Assembly (NCBI RefSeq): GCF_000613725.1
Contig: NZ_BAJN01000007.1
Coordinates: 1 to 64,000, forward strand
Direction: 5' to 3'
DNA: 64,000 nt
Source of the DNA: Hoylesella pleuritidis JCM 14110
GTDB lineage: Bacteria; Bacteroidota; Bacteroidia; Bacteroidales; Bacteroidaceae
The notes beneath the pieces were generated by a model that saw only the letters and a program-made list of their open reading frames with translations, was not told the DNA's origin and did not search any database. Both the position numbers and the translations under genes were made by a program. How positions within the stretch are numbered: the stretch's first letter is position 1; the number at the start of each line of letters is the position of its first letter. This document shows, one piece after another, positions 50,173 through 59,909 of the stretch.

Positions 50173-51252
50173 TTACTTAATAATCTTTCCGCTTTCGTCT
50201 TTTCTTGACAAAGCGGCAACCTTTACGCCGAAATCCGATGTAGAGTTGTTGTCGTCAACAAACTTCTTTCCATCCCATCTACGGGTCAACGCCAGCCCCG
50301 AATAAGTGGGATAGTCGCTCTTTTTGACACTGACAAAGGGGATATCGGTCACGGCGTTATAGCCCTTATCCAACTTGCTCGGCCGCATCTGGAATTGACT
50401 TCTCGGACAAATCGTCATACAGTCTATGACGTCTTTAAAAGGAATCTCAATAGCTTCAAAGTCAGCAAAACTACTGCTGGTGACAGTGATATAATGCAGA
50501 TACCCCTTTTTGCCTTTTGTATCTTTGTAATTCTGTTTGAAATCTTCGGGCGTCCACGGCAAGCTTATCAAAGCAATTCCGCCGTGCTCGGTGAGTTCCT
50601 GAAAATTATAAGACGGAACGGTTTTCCCTTTCTTGTCTTTCCACGTCATAATGGCTTTCATATCAGGTATGGCAGGATTGTTCTTATGATCAGGTTCATA
50701 CTCGATGTTAGTCCATTCAAAGTCGGCCTTGCTCAAATCTAAAAAGGCATCGATACCTTTGTACAAAGAGAGGTCCTCGCCTTCAAGTTCTTTTAGGAAC
50801 CGCGCCTTATGGTCGACGGCATATTTGGCGATGACGACAGACTGTTTTGGATTCACGGGATGATCGTGCCCACTACCAGGGAAATAGGACAGAGAAACGA
50901 CACCGTAGTATCGATTAACGAAATCGTCTTTCGGTGCAAACTTAATTGCTTTCGTCGGGTCGATAGCATTAGCGCACAAAGCCAGTCCGTCGAGGTATTT
51001 CACCTCATCTGTGGGGTTATAGATAACGATGTATTGGTCATCGTTGTACATCTGGGTTGAACGCCCCATATTCCATTTCCGCAGATCTTTCATCCAATAA
51101 TGCCCTATGTAAAACACCTCTTTGATGATGAGGTGGTCTACCTTTGTCCTTGAATTGGATTGCTTTTGGGGCATCTCGTTACGAGTGCAGCTTGTCAAGG
51201 CAGCAAGTGCAGCAAGGACTGCAAAGAGTCGAAGTTTCTTTATTTTTTCCAT
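50173..51252 (-). CDS. DUF4876-type surface lipoprotein
   Basis: 359 residues with a lipobox (LAALTSCTRN). The mature start VDHLIIKEVFYIGHYW and YIVIYNPTDEVKYLDGLAL form a lamin-tail-like beta domain typical of DUF4876 proteins, which are found next to TonB receptors in Bacteroidota. Conserved His (GSGHDHPVNPKQS) may bind metal. It is the last gene of the four-gene minus-strand operon, 21 bp after the His-rich lipoprotein gene. Confidence 0.75.
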   Translation of the reverse strand: MEKIKKLRLFAVLAALAALTSCTRNEMPQKQSNSRTKVDHLIIKEVFYIGHYWMKDLRKWNMGRSTQMYNDDQYIVIYNPTDEVKYLDGLALCANAIDPTKAIKFAPKDDFVNRYYGVVSLSYFPGSGHDHPVNPKQSVVIAKYAVDHKARFLKELEGEDLSLYKGIDAFLDLSKADFEWTNIEYEPDHKNNPAIPDMKAIMTWKDKKGKTVPSYNFQELTEHGGIALISLPWTPEDFKQNYKDTKGKKGYLHYITVTSSSFADFEAIEIPFKDVIDCMTICPRSQFQMRPSKLDKGYNAVTDIPFVSVKKSDYPTYSGLALTRRWDGKKFVDDNNSTSDFGVKVAALSRKDESGKIIK

Positions 51253-51273
51253 TGTCTTCTATTATTTTATGTT

Positions 51274-52680
51274 TTACAAGAACCAGTTGCCGAAGCCAGA
51301 ACCACCACCGATACCGTGAGTCTGGACATTCTGCGCCGCTTCCAAAGCATCTTCGGACGACAATCCGATCTCCTTTCCCAAATAGAAATAGAAAGGATCG
51401 TTAGGGTCGATGGCTGTGGGGTCGGTATCGAAACTGCTGCAAAATATCTTAATGGGAATATTGAAGCGCACGATTTCTTTCCATTCCGAGTCTCCACCAT
51501 ACTCTTTGGGTTCATCAGGATTATAGGCTTCGGCACAGATGAACTTACTGATGAACTCATAGGTTGAATGACGACTGAGATATTCATCACGCGGGATGAT
51601 GGCTTTCTTGCCTTTCGGGCATTTCATCACCCGAATCGAGAGATAGAATTTGGGCAGCAGATACGAGGGACGGGTATATCTGCCGCTCTCGCCCGTTGCG
51701 GGGTCTACCCGCTTGGTTATCTCAAATGGCCATTCCTCGTGCAACTTATCGTTTTCGTCGGCATCAATATCAAAGTTGAAATGTCCTTTCAAGCCTACAC
51801 GGTCTTGGTCGTACGGCGCTACCGCCCAATCGGCGTCATTACGTGTCAACGGCGGCAGCAGTCTTTGGTTGAACAGCTCGCGTGCTCCGTCGCCCATCGC
51901 ATCCTGTATCCACGTGTCGCGATAAGTATACTCAAATATCTTCGGTGTAGCATCCGCTCTTTCTTTCCATTTCGTCTTGTCGGCAAAAAACGGGGACGGG
52001 ACGGGTGTCGTGTCTACCGTTCCGCCTTTCTTCCACTCTCCGTATTTATCTTTATTGGGTTTCCACGTGCCACGGCAATCCATCACCTCATAGGGATTGC
52101 CCTTGTCATCTACCTCGCTCACGGTGAAGAAGATCTGATACTGGTCCGAATGTTCCAAGATATCATCATTCAGCAGTTTTCCGTCTTTATCGAAAAAATA
52201 GAGACACAGTCCCCACCGTTTCAGCTTACCACCGATAATACGGATATAGTCGGGCCCTTGCTTTCCCTCATTCTGTTCGAGGTAAGTTACCGTACTCTGC
52301 CGTTGCACATCGACAGTAGGCCATTTACCGGCATTATTATGGATAATGACAAACTCTTCCTGTTTCCAGGGCGCATTTTGATATACGAAATTACCGTGCA
52401 TCATCGCATCTCCGTGTGAGTGGCCTTCCTTAAACATCGCCAGACAGGTTGCCCAATTGTTGAAAGCTCCATCAGGGTCGGGATTAGCAAGACTACCATC
52501 CACTTTTACTTTTTTCAGACTATCCACATAACGGTCTGCGCCGCTATGGGGTACGGATTTCGACGTCAAGGGATTGTCATTATAATCCACGTTCACATTG
52601 CCGAACACGAAATCGTCGCACGACGTACAAAGGGCGATGAATGCCGCCGTAACCGATATGTATTTTATTGTTTTATTCAT
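51274..52680 (-). CDS. His-rich lipoprotein of the TonB operon
   Basis: 468 residues with a lipobox (ALCTSCDDF). A distinct His/Met cluster, FKEGHSHGDAMMHGNF, lies near residue 85 and resembles a metal site. The C-terminal half shares patterns with the neighbouring 52886-54328 protein (KIFEYTYRDT versus EIFTYEYRDT; DRVGLKGHFNF versus DRLGFKGLLQF), so the two are diverged paralogues. No named family is recognised. Metal binding is inference. Confidence 0.7.
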   Translation of the reverse strand: MNKTIKYISVTAAFIALCTSCDDFVFGNVNVDYNDNPLTSKSVPHSGADRYVDSLKKVKVDGSLANPDPDGAFNNWATCLAMFKEGHSHGDAMMHGNFVYQNAPWKQEEFVIIHNNAGKWPTVDVQRQSTVTYLEQNEGKQGPDYIRIIGGKLKRWGLCLYFFDKDGKLLNDDILEHSDQYQIFFTVSEVDDKGNPYEVMDCRGTWKPNKDKYGEWKKGGTVDTTPVPSPFFADKTKWKERADATPKIFEYTYRDTWIQDAMGDGARELFNQRLLPPLTRNDADWAVAPYDQDRVGLKGHFNFDIDADENDKLHEEWPFEITKRVDPATGESGRYTRPSYLLPKFYLSIRVMKCPKGKKAIIPRDEYLSRHSTYEFISKFICAEAYNPDEPKEYGGDSEWKEIVRFNIPIKIFCSSFDTDPTAIDPNDPFYFYLGKEIGLSSEDALEAAQNVQTHGIGGGSGFGNWFL

Positions 52681-52738
52681 TCTATAATCTCCTTATCATT
52701 ACTACTGTTATTTGTGAGATTCGTATCAATTGATATCG

Positions 52739-52876
52739 TTTCGCCGACCCTCCCAAGGGATATCAATCTCCATCCCTAAGGGAAGGCTGTTATTACCCCT
52801 AAGGGTAGACCATCGTTTACCCCTGGGGATGGCAGTCGTTTACCCTAAGGGTAGACCATTGTCATCCCTAAGGGGA
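52739..52876 (-). repeat. Tandem array of six 23-bp units with a CCCTTAGGG core
   Basis: Exact 23-bp period: units at 52739, 52762, 52785, 52808, 52831 and 52854. On the minus strand each reads nnCCCTTAGGG(G)-TA/TG-A.CGA..G.C; cores vary as CCCTTAGGG, CCCCAGGGG and CCCTTGGGA but stay nearly self-complementary. The array fills the spacer between two lipoprotein genes of one operon, starting 10 bp after the stop of the upstream gene. The period is not a multiple of three and no ORF follows it. Confidence 0.93.
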
Positions 52877-52885
52877 GAATGTGCG

Positions 52886-54328
52886 CTACATCAATACGAT
52901 ATTCCTTCTATACTGCCGGAAGAAGCTACCAGGGGCAGATAACATCTGCCATAGTTGGTCTTTATTCACATTGGGATAAAAGCGCTTTACATCTCGGTAA
53001 CACTTCTCCGCTCCATCTTTGGCATTGGCTATCACCCGAACGGGTATAGGATAATCGATGTCGAAACTGTCCCAACCGGGTTGTATCTGGTTGAAATCCC
53101 ACAGATAACCGTTTTCGCTGTTATTAGTATTGCAATATTTAGCCGGTTTCTCGGGTTCGCCTACGTGTTGCTGACCTTTATTGAGGATATGGCAGATCTT
53201 CACTTGCAATTGGAAAGCCAAGTCGGCCTTATGAAACTGCAACAGTCCCTTAAAACCAAGACGATCTCTTTCCGTTCCTTTATCAAGACTTCGATTCTGC
53301 CGTAAGAAGCCTACGGTCTCGCCATAGCGTTGGCGTGGTGCATCGGTATCAGGGTCGATAAAGTCGTCATTATAAGAGTCTACGAACAACTTGCCCAACT
53401 CTTCTTCCACGGGATCAGTATCGCGATACTCGTAGGTGAATATCTCGGGTGTTATCTTGTTCAACTTCATTAAGTCGATTGTTCTATAAAGGCGATAAGT
53501 TTTACCGTCTTTGGCTGTATAAGGCAGCAGAGCCTCGGGCTTTCCCGAGAGCTCGATAGACTTCCAGGCCAGTTCCGTATCGTAAACCACCTTGTTCTGC
53601 CCCAAGGTAAAGCCTTCGGGAGCAAAGATATTGGATGCCGAGAATTTCGTTGCCGGTTCAGGGCTTCCACCTTTCTCTCTGAACGTGTACCTATCATAAT
53701 AAGTAGGCCTCTCATCCAATGAGCGCGGATAAGCCAACTGCATACTCTTCTGCCCACTACCCGTATCTTTTGCTTCTTTATTAAGCGATGAGTTGCCGAT
53801 GCCGAAGAAATGCTGGTGCACCAAAAGCGTAGAGTTGTTCTCATCAGGAACGTTTACCCCATCTTTGTCTTTCATAAAAGGATAGCCCGAGAACTGATGG
53901 TTGATAAGCATTCCGTTCTGATCGTAATACTTCAATTCTAAGCCGTAATAGATGTCATCAGATGCCACCACATCGAAATGATCGCGCTCCGTTGTTACCG
54001 TCATTTGTCCGTCATCGTCTTTGGCTATGTCTATTTCCTGCATAATGGGGATGGAAGTGGTGTCGCCTATTACGTGGTAGGTGTTGTAGGCCAGAACCGA
54101 ATCCGTTCCGTTAGGACCTACACCAATAAGTCCGCCCTTATATCCCATCCTCAAAATGGCATGAACGGCATAAATCTGATCGTGCCCTTTCACGTCACGC
54201 TCAATAGAAGAAGCCGGAGCCTTAATGAACTTTTTGAAAAAGTCGTCTACCTGATCATTCGTACAGCTTGAAAACAACATCGCTGCACAGGAAATGAGTC
54301 CTATAAATTTGGTATATATCGATTTCAT
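52886..54328 (-). CDS. Lipoprotein of the TonB operon, paralogue of the His-rich protein
   Basis: 480 residues with a lipobox (AMLFSSCTND). Beta-rich; LRMGYKGGLIGVGPNGTDS near residue 58 and STLLVHQHFFGIGN near 165 are the most distinctive parts. Its C-terminal half resembles the 51274 protein. It starts 12 bp after the TonB receptor stop codon. Probably a surface partner of the receptor; no named family is recognised. Confidence 0.7.
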   Translation of the reverse strand: MKSIYTKFIGLISCAAMLFSSCTNDQVDDFFKKFIKAPASSIERDVKGHDQIYAVHAILRMGYKGGLIGVGPNGTDSVLAYNTYHVIGDTTSIPIMQEIDIAKDDDGQMTVTTERDHFDVVASDDIYYGLELKYYDQNGMLINHQFSGYPFMKDKDGVNVPDENNSTLLVHQHFFGIGNSSLNKEAKDTGSGQKSMQLAYPRSLDERPTYYDRYTFREKGGSPEPATKFSASNIFAPEGFTLGQNKVVYDTELAWKSIELSGKPEALLPYTAKDGKTYRLYRTIDLMKLNKITPEIFTYEYRDTDPVEEELGKLFVDSYNDDFIDPDTDAPRQRYGETVGFLRQNRSLDKGTERDRLGFKGLLQFHKADLAFQLQVKICHILNKGQQHVGEPEKPAKYCNTNNSENGYLWDFNQIQPGWDSFDIDYPIPVRVIANAKDGAEKCYRDVKRFYPNVNKDQLWQMLSAPGSFFRQYRRNIVLM

Positions 54329-54340
54329 TTTTCTGTGTGT

Positions 54341-56767
54341 TTAGAATTTAAATAATGTTCTGACAGAATAGTTCGCACCTCGTTCGTGGGCATAGTACCT
54401 GAAACGGTCGGTATACTCTTTATATAAAGCGTTAAGAATATTCTCACCGACTATCATAAACTTCACCTCTCTATGCTGCGGCAACTTGATGCTGAATTCT
54501 GCCGTACCATTGAGCAGGAAATAAGGATCGGGAGAGTCGGGCACGAGATCTTTATCCGGATCGAAACGTGTCTGCTTGGTGACATAAATGCTCGATAGTG
54601 AAACCGAAGCAGCGTATTTCTTGTCCTGCTTGAACGACAGGTTGTAAGTACCCGACAGTCCATACCTATCTGAGGGCATAAAGGGCAGCCAGTCGTTGCG
54701 CGTGATATTGCGAGCAAACATCCATTCGCCCTTACCCACAAAGGTAAGTCCTTTGATGGGCGTAACCGTAGCTTCGATATCACCACCATAGAGCTTCACG
54801 TCATCCTGATCGTAGATAAACTTAGGATACTTGCCACTGGGATGATTATGGAACCTGTCCTTACCCGTACCAATATGGTCGTAAATATAGCTGTTGATAC
54901 GTTGGAAGAATGCACTCGGCTCTATGGACAGCCATGTGTTGCGGTATCTGGCACCAATCACCGACTTATAGCCTCGTTCGCTTGCCAGATGTCTGTTGCC
55001 TACCACCCAATAAGAGCCGTCTTGCAAACCAATGGCATACAGCTCGTTAATATCGGGCGGACGCCACGACCATCCGATATTGGCACGCATATCCCAGTTA
55101 TCGTTAAACTGATAGTGCGCGGCAAAACTGGAAGTGAAATTGCTATACAGCTTGAAGTCGTCGTAATAGGTATAATTGCTCAAACTGGTATAACCATTGA
55201 CCGACATCACTCGGAAATCGTAGCGCATTCCCAGTGCGCATTGCAGCTTGCCGAACTGTGCCTTATGCAGGAAGTAACCGCCCATAGACAGCGCCGCAAA
55301 GTTGGGCACGAAAGCTGGCTGTTTCGTTCCAGGATAGTTATAGTTGGTTTGATAAGTGTTGGATATGCCGGCATCCGTAGACATATTCCATAATTTCCAT
55401 TTGGCGTGCCACAACGCATCGAACTTATATGTTTTCAATATCAAGTCCTGCACGGGTATCCAACTCCACTGCGTCTTCTTACGATTCTCAAATTCCTGTC
55501 GCAGGTTCTCCTGAAACGATACCGTTATATCGAGCTTATGATTCTCGTTGATATCCCATTTTACCTCGCCTTTCAGCGTTACGTGTTGTGACTGCTGAAA
55601 CGGCGGTTTGATTGTATACGAAAAAGGGAAGAACGTATCAGGATCTGGCCGACCATACTCAAAACGTTTAATCAACTGGTCTAAATCGGAAATCTTGCTG
55701 GCATAATAGATACCGCTACGCTGGTAATACAAACTGGTAAAGAGTGTAGCCGTAATCTTCTTACCCTGCCAACCTCCCATTGCAGACAGACTAATCGTGT
55801 TATAACCTGTATTATTGAGCAAATATTCGGCTGTACGATAATCGCCACCTTTGGTGTACATACCGTGCAGCCGTAGCCCGAACTGCTTATATCCTGCTTC
55901 AATACTACCGCTACCGCTTCCACCGCGTGCATTAGTATCATAGCCCATATTCACACTGCCGTTTACTTTCACTTTCTTGGGTCCGTAAGGCAACGGAGCG
56001 TCATTCAGCAAAACGACACCTCCCATTGCACCGAAACCGTAACGGATGCACTCAGCACCTTTCACGACTTCCACCATACTCGACCCAGTATAATCCAACT
56101 CCGGTGCGTGGTCGGCTCCCCAGCTCTGACTTTCTAAACGCACACCATTATTCATCAACAAAATTCTGCTGCTGTGCATACCCTGTATAACGGGTTTTGC
56201 AATCGTGTTACCCGTACTGATGGAGCTGACCCCCGGTACCGTCTCCAACATTTTGGCGAGCGATGTAGCGCCACCTTTCTCAAGTACGTCGGAACTGATC
56301 ATTGCAGACTGTTGTAATACCGTTGTGTGATGTTTCTGTGCCGTCACAACAACATCCCCTAACGTTTTGGTATCATCGCGCATCTGTAAAGTCACTATCT
56401 TACCCGAGATTATCGGCAAACTTCTTGACATCTTTTTATACCCGATATAAGAAACATCCACCTTAACCCTGTTCACCACGCTTTTAAATCGAATGACGCA
56501 TTTGCCGTCAGTATCCGTAACAGCCGGATTGACAGCACCATCACAGCGAACAATCGCCCCGACAATAGGCTCTTGCGAACGTTCACTGAGAACAAGAAAG
56601 GTGACTTGCATTCCATCATCTTTATTTATCGTAAGATGATCATTGCTAATTGTTGCCGACATCGGAAAGATGTGAATAAACATCAATAACAAGATCAGTA
56701 AATACTCTTTCAGTCGTAAGTGTCTATTCCATAAGACACCTTCCGATTGCAAACTCATTATAAACAT
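54341..56767 (-). CDS. TonB-dependent outer-membrane receptor
   Basis: 808 residues. After the signal region there is a carboxypeptidase-like domain (VLSERSQEPIVGAIVRCDGA), a TonB box-like DVVVTAQKHH, a plug (SLAKMLETVPGVSSISTG, NGVRLESQSWGADHAPELD, VEVVKGAECIRYGFGAMGG) and a beta barrel ending in Phe (YSVRTLFKF). The WGADHAPE plug motif is shared with zinc/copper-type receptors such as the ZnuD group, so metal uptake is possible. The exact start among the first Met codons is uncertain. First gene of the operon. Confidence 0.88.
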   Translation of the reverse strand: MFIMSLQSEGVLWNRHLRLKEYLLILLLMFIHIFPMSATISNDHLTINKDDGMQVTFLVLSERSQEPIVGAIVRCDGAVNPAVTDTDGKCVIRFKSVVNRVKVDVSYIGYKKMSRSLPIISGKIVTLQMRDDTKTLGDVVVTAQKHHTTVLQQSAMISSDVLEKGGATSLAKMLETVPGVSSISTGNTIAKPVIQGMHSSRILLMNNGVRLESQSWGADHAPELDYTGSSMVEVVKGAECIRYGFGAMGGVVLLNDAPLPYGPKKVKVNGSVNMGYDTNARGGSGSGSIEAGYKQFGLRLHGMYTKGGDYRTAEYLLNNTGYNTISLSAMGGWQGKKITATLFTSLYYQRSGIYYASKISDLDQLIKRFEYGRPDPDTFFPFSYTIKPPFQQSQHVTLKGEVKWDINENHKLDITVSFQENLRQEFENRKKTQWSWIPVQDLILKTYKFDALWHAKWKLWNMSTDAGISNTYQTNYNYPGTKQPAFVPNFAALSMGGYFLHKAQFGKLQCALGMRYDFRVMSVNGYTSLSNYTYYDDFKLYSNFTSSFAAHYQFNDNWDMRANIGWSWRPPDINELYAIGLQDGSYWVVGNRHLASERGYKSVIGARYRNTWLSIEPSAFFQRINSYIYDHIGTGKDRFHNHPSGKYPKFIYDQDDVKLYGGDIEATVTPIKGLTFVGKGEWMFARNITRNDWLPFMPSDRYGLSGTYNLSFKQDKKYAASVSLSSIYVTKQTRFDPDKDLVPDSPDPYFLLNGTAEFSIKLPQHREVKFMIVGENILNALYKEYTDRFRYYAHERGANYSVRTLFKF

Positions 56768-57057
56768 AAATCCATATTATTATAATTATAAAAACATTCA
56801 CTCCTAACTCTATAAAAAGGTCACAAGTAAATTAAATCTGTAAACTTTTTTCGGTGCAAAGGTCTAAATTCTCAACAAAATGAGCAATACTCAAAAATAG
56901 GTAAATTTTCAGATATTTTTAACAACGAATAATTCTGCTTCATAATATTATTGGCAACAAGCATTTTGAAGCATCTTCGTAAATCGATGATTTACTGATA
57001 ACTAAACCTTAAAACATATTGCGTGAATCTGAACACAGCCCCTCCCCATATCTATTG

Positions 57058-57125
57058 ATAAGAAGTCCCATAGTAGTGGGGCAGCACTATACGACTTGCC
57101 GGGCAGCTTTATACGACTTCTTATT
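57058..57125. repeat. Dispersed 65-bp intergenic repeat, copy B
   Basis: TAAGAAGTC at one end and GACTTCTTA at the other form perfect 9-bp inverted ends. The inside reads CCCATAGTAGTGGGGCAGCA, CTATACGACTTGCCGGGCAG and TTTATACGAC. Copy A at 38720-38787 is its inverse with few differences. The remaining 56768-57278 spacer is A/T-rich without a gene. Confidence 0.88.
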
Positions 57126-57278
57126 TAACACAAACAGAGCCATAAAAACAACAGAGCAAAACGAACAGCATACAAGATTAACGACTTTGCTGTTTATTTT
57201 GCTCTTTTTCTTTCAGATTTCAACGTATTTTATTCTTCAACAGCTAACAAAGAGAAGAAAAAGTCAAACATTAAAATA

Positions 57279-59909
57279 TTATTTGCCGCCTGATAGACTC
57301 TTCTCCGTTTCTTTCAGCGATACAACCCGTTTCTCCATATACGGGCATCCATTCTCGATCCACGAAGGTGCTGTTTCTCCTTTCAGATAAGTTGAGAAAA
57401 ACTGTATAAATCTCCTTGTCTGATCCTTTTCATTATCAATCTCTCCGATAGTATGTCCCTCATTAGGATAGGCCAGCAGAATACAAGGCTTGCGGAGCCT
57501 TCGCATCGTGAGATATAATTCGAGTCCTTGACGCCAATCCACGGCCCTATCTTCCATTCCAAAAGACATCAACAACGGTCGATTGATTTTGTCGGCAAAA
57601 AAGACAGGAGAATTCTGACGGTAATGTTCGGGAATCTCCCACCACGGTTGGCGCAGACGAGCCTGTCCCGTCTCAAAAAGTTCTTGATTAGACTTACCAT
57701 TTTCCCAATACACACTGTTGTACATACTAATCATATTCGTCAGCGGCGCTCCGGCGATGCAAGCAGCAAATAAGGACGTACGGGCTGCTAAATAAACGGC
57801 TTGGTAGGCTCCCCAACTGTGCCCGATGATTCCGATACGCGTAGGGTCTATATCCCGACAGAGGGATTCTACACTTCTGACAGCGTTGGTCACACAAGCA
57901 ACAGCCGATTCGCCGGGATAGTTTCTCTCATAAGTAACGTCCGGTAAGAAGACAAAATAGCCCTGCAATATATAATTCATCGAGTTATAGGCATCGCGTG
58001 AAGACGGATAGACAAAACAGTCAAGTTGTTGCGACAGTTTCTCGTAAAGTTTCACCACCATCGGATATTTGCGCCCGGGCTGATAATTCGCAGGAAAGAA
58101 CAGCGCCCCCTGCAACTTATTCCCACGGTTATCGGTATAAGAGACCAACACACTTTTCTCTATTTTGGGTTGATTACAATTCTTAAACGTCGTTGCTAAA
58201 ACACGTTTCACCTTGCAATTGTCCGATGCATAATAAAGAATCGGCGGGGCAGTATTGTCTTCTTGTGCAAAAAGACAGCTTTTCTTCTTAACGTCCCAAA
58301 TCAAACGAGAATACATATTCCGACCGTAAAGCAGGCGAATATGGCTTCCGTTAGTCGAATATCTGTAAATGCCGATTTCTCCACTGTCACTCTTTCCGAT
58401 CAACAACTGACTGCCATTCCATACGAATGATTCTTTGCCCATCTTCCTAAACCGAATTCCGGCCTCCCTACCATGAGTTAGTCGTTTATATTTCAACGCA
58501 GGAAGCGTAACACTCCAAATATCGTATTCATCATAAAACAGAAATTCCCTGTCGCCATTGACAATCCCCAAACTTCCCCACGAAGGAACGGCATCACTGG
58601 CTCCGTCGTATGTTTTATCGGCAAGCGGTCTGTTTGCTCCTAAGGAAACGCTTACCGTCTGTCCTGTGGCAACATCCGTTATCCTCCACAAACTGTCCCG
58701 GAAATAATAAACATACTTACCTCCGACAGAGAACCGAGGATACAATACGGTACTGTCTAATATCGGCCGAATAGCTCCCGTACGAGTATTTTTGAGAAAG
58801 ACATCGCGTACCGGCTCACGGAAATGCGGCCGATATTTCCTGTCATCGGAACAGAGAACGTAAGTTCCATCAGCAGACGCTGCGAGTATACCCGTCATCG
58901 TCGAATCTTCTATCAGCATCCATTCATTTTCGGCAGGTCTCCACGCACACAACCGACTTTGAGCAATATTCTCGTAATATCGATCTTTCTGTCGGGACAT
59001 TATCTCCTGATCTTTCCAATGCCATATTTCTACTTTGTTTTCAGCTTCGGTCATTGTTCCCCGCTTACGGGAAAGACCAAAGAACAGAACTTTCCCATCT
59101 GACGACCATACAGGCGTATATCCGAGACTGATCTCCATTTCTGGCGGCAACAGCTGTTTTATCGTTTCGGACAACACTTTCAATCGTTTTCGGACAGGTT
59201 CCCAGATAACAACGTCTGCCTCCGGTTTCGACTTCATCAAGAGGATACCATACGGCGTCCATTTGAGCTTCGTATATCGACCTTTCGGAATGTCGGGAAA
59301 GGTTGTCCGGAAATCTGTCAGGTCAGCAATCTCTATCTGCGACAGGCGATCAGATTCGGGTGCATCCATTGCATAAACTAAGTATCTGTCATCAGGACTG
59401 AACGCGTATTCACCGATTCCGACAAACGATTTACTTCGTCCGGAAGCAAGCTCGCGCAACGTGATGCTCAATGCCTGGCTCCCACTCGATGAGAGCACAA
59501 TGAATCTGCCGTTAGGTGAGAAAGAGAAACGCTCTATCCCCGTAAAAACCTTCTCGCATCCGGTAGCAAGTTCGACGAGCTTAATCTGATAAGAAAGTGT
59601 ACTCTCTCCCGATGTCTGCGGCACAGGAACAGAGAAAGCAATCCACTTTCCGTCTTTGGAGAATTCGGGTATCGATGCCGACGCATACTTATAAATTTTC
59701 GTTCCTTTCGTACTCCGAATAAACAGCGAGTCGACATTATCTCCATACTGCAATCTCCAAAAGGCCCAGTTGCCATCGGAAGACAAATCGTAACCCAACA
59801 ATTTGTTCCAATACTCAAACTCGTGAAACTCGATATTTTTATCGGTTGTTGCACCGTTACTCACGAAAATGAGTAACAGAAAGATTTGCAGGAAAAACGC
59901 TCGTTTCAT
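57279..59909 (-). CDS. S9-family serine peptidase, exported
   Basis: 876 residues with a signal peptide (to about 19). The N-terminal 600 residues look like a beta-propeller (repeated short blades such as FSPNGRFIVLSSSG, FSPDDRYLVYAMDA). The C-terminal alpha/beta-hydrolase carries the nucleophile GHSWGAYQAVYLAA, Asp in SFGMEDRAVDW and His in YPNEGHTIG. It probably trims peptides in the periplasm. Its ATG overlaps the TlpA stop by 4 bp. Confidence 0.88.
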   Translation of the reverse strand: MKRAFFLQIFLLLIFVSNGATTDKNIEFHEFEYWNKLLGYDLSSDGNWAFWRLQYGDNVDSLFIRSTKGTKIYKYASASIPEFSKDGKWIAFSVPVPQTSGESTLSYQIKLVELATGCEKVFTGIERFSFSPNGRFIVLSSSGSQALSITLRELASGRSKSFVGIGEYAFSPDDRYLVYAMDAPESDRLSQIEIADLTDFRTTFPDIPKGRYTKLKWTPYGILLMKSKPEADVVIWEPVRKRLKVLSETIKQLLPPEMEISLGYTPVWSSDGKVLFFGLSRKRGTMTEAENKVEIWHWKDQEIMSRQKDRYYENIAQSRLCAWRPAENEWMLIEDSTMTGILAASADGTYVLCSDDRKYRPHFREPVRDVFLKNTRTGAIRPILDSTVLYPRFSVGGKYVYYFRDSLWRITDVATGQTVSVSLGANRPLADKTYDGASDAVPSWGSLGIVNGDREFLFYDEYDIWSVTLPALKYKRLTHGREAGIRFRKMGKESFVWNGSQLLIGKSDSGEIGIYRYSTNGSHIRLLYGRNMYSRLIWDVKKKSCLFAQEDNTAPPILYYASDNCKVKRVLATTFKNCNQPKIEKSVLVSYTDNRGNKLQGALFFPANYQPGRKYPMVVKLYEKLSQQLDCFVYPSSRDAYNSMNYILQGYFVFLPDVTYERNYPGESAVACVTNAVRSVESLCRDIDPTRIGIIGHSWGAYQAVYLAARTSLFAACIAGAPLTNMISMYNSVYWENGKSNQELFETGQARLRQPWWEIPEHYRQNSPVFFADKINRPLLMSFGMEDRAVDWRQGLELYLTMRRLRKPCILLAYPNEGHTIGEIDNEKDQTRRFIQFFSTYLKGETAPSWIENGCPYMEKRVVSLKETEKSLSGGK

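Noticed and set aside
51568-52419. Plus-strand open frame of 283 codons
   Set aside because: Antisense to the His-rich lipoprotein gene, which has a signal peptide, lipobox and a paralogue next door.
52739-52876. CRISPR-like look of the 23-bp array
   Set aside because: Units are directly adjacent with no unique spacers between them, unit length is shorter than usual CRISPR repeats, and no cas genes are in the window.
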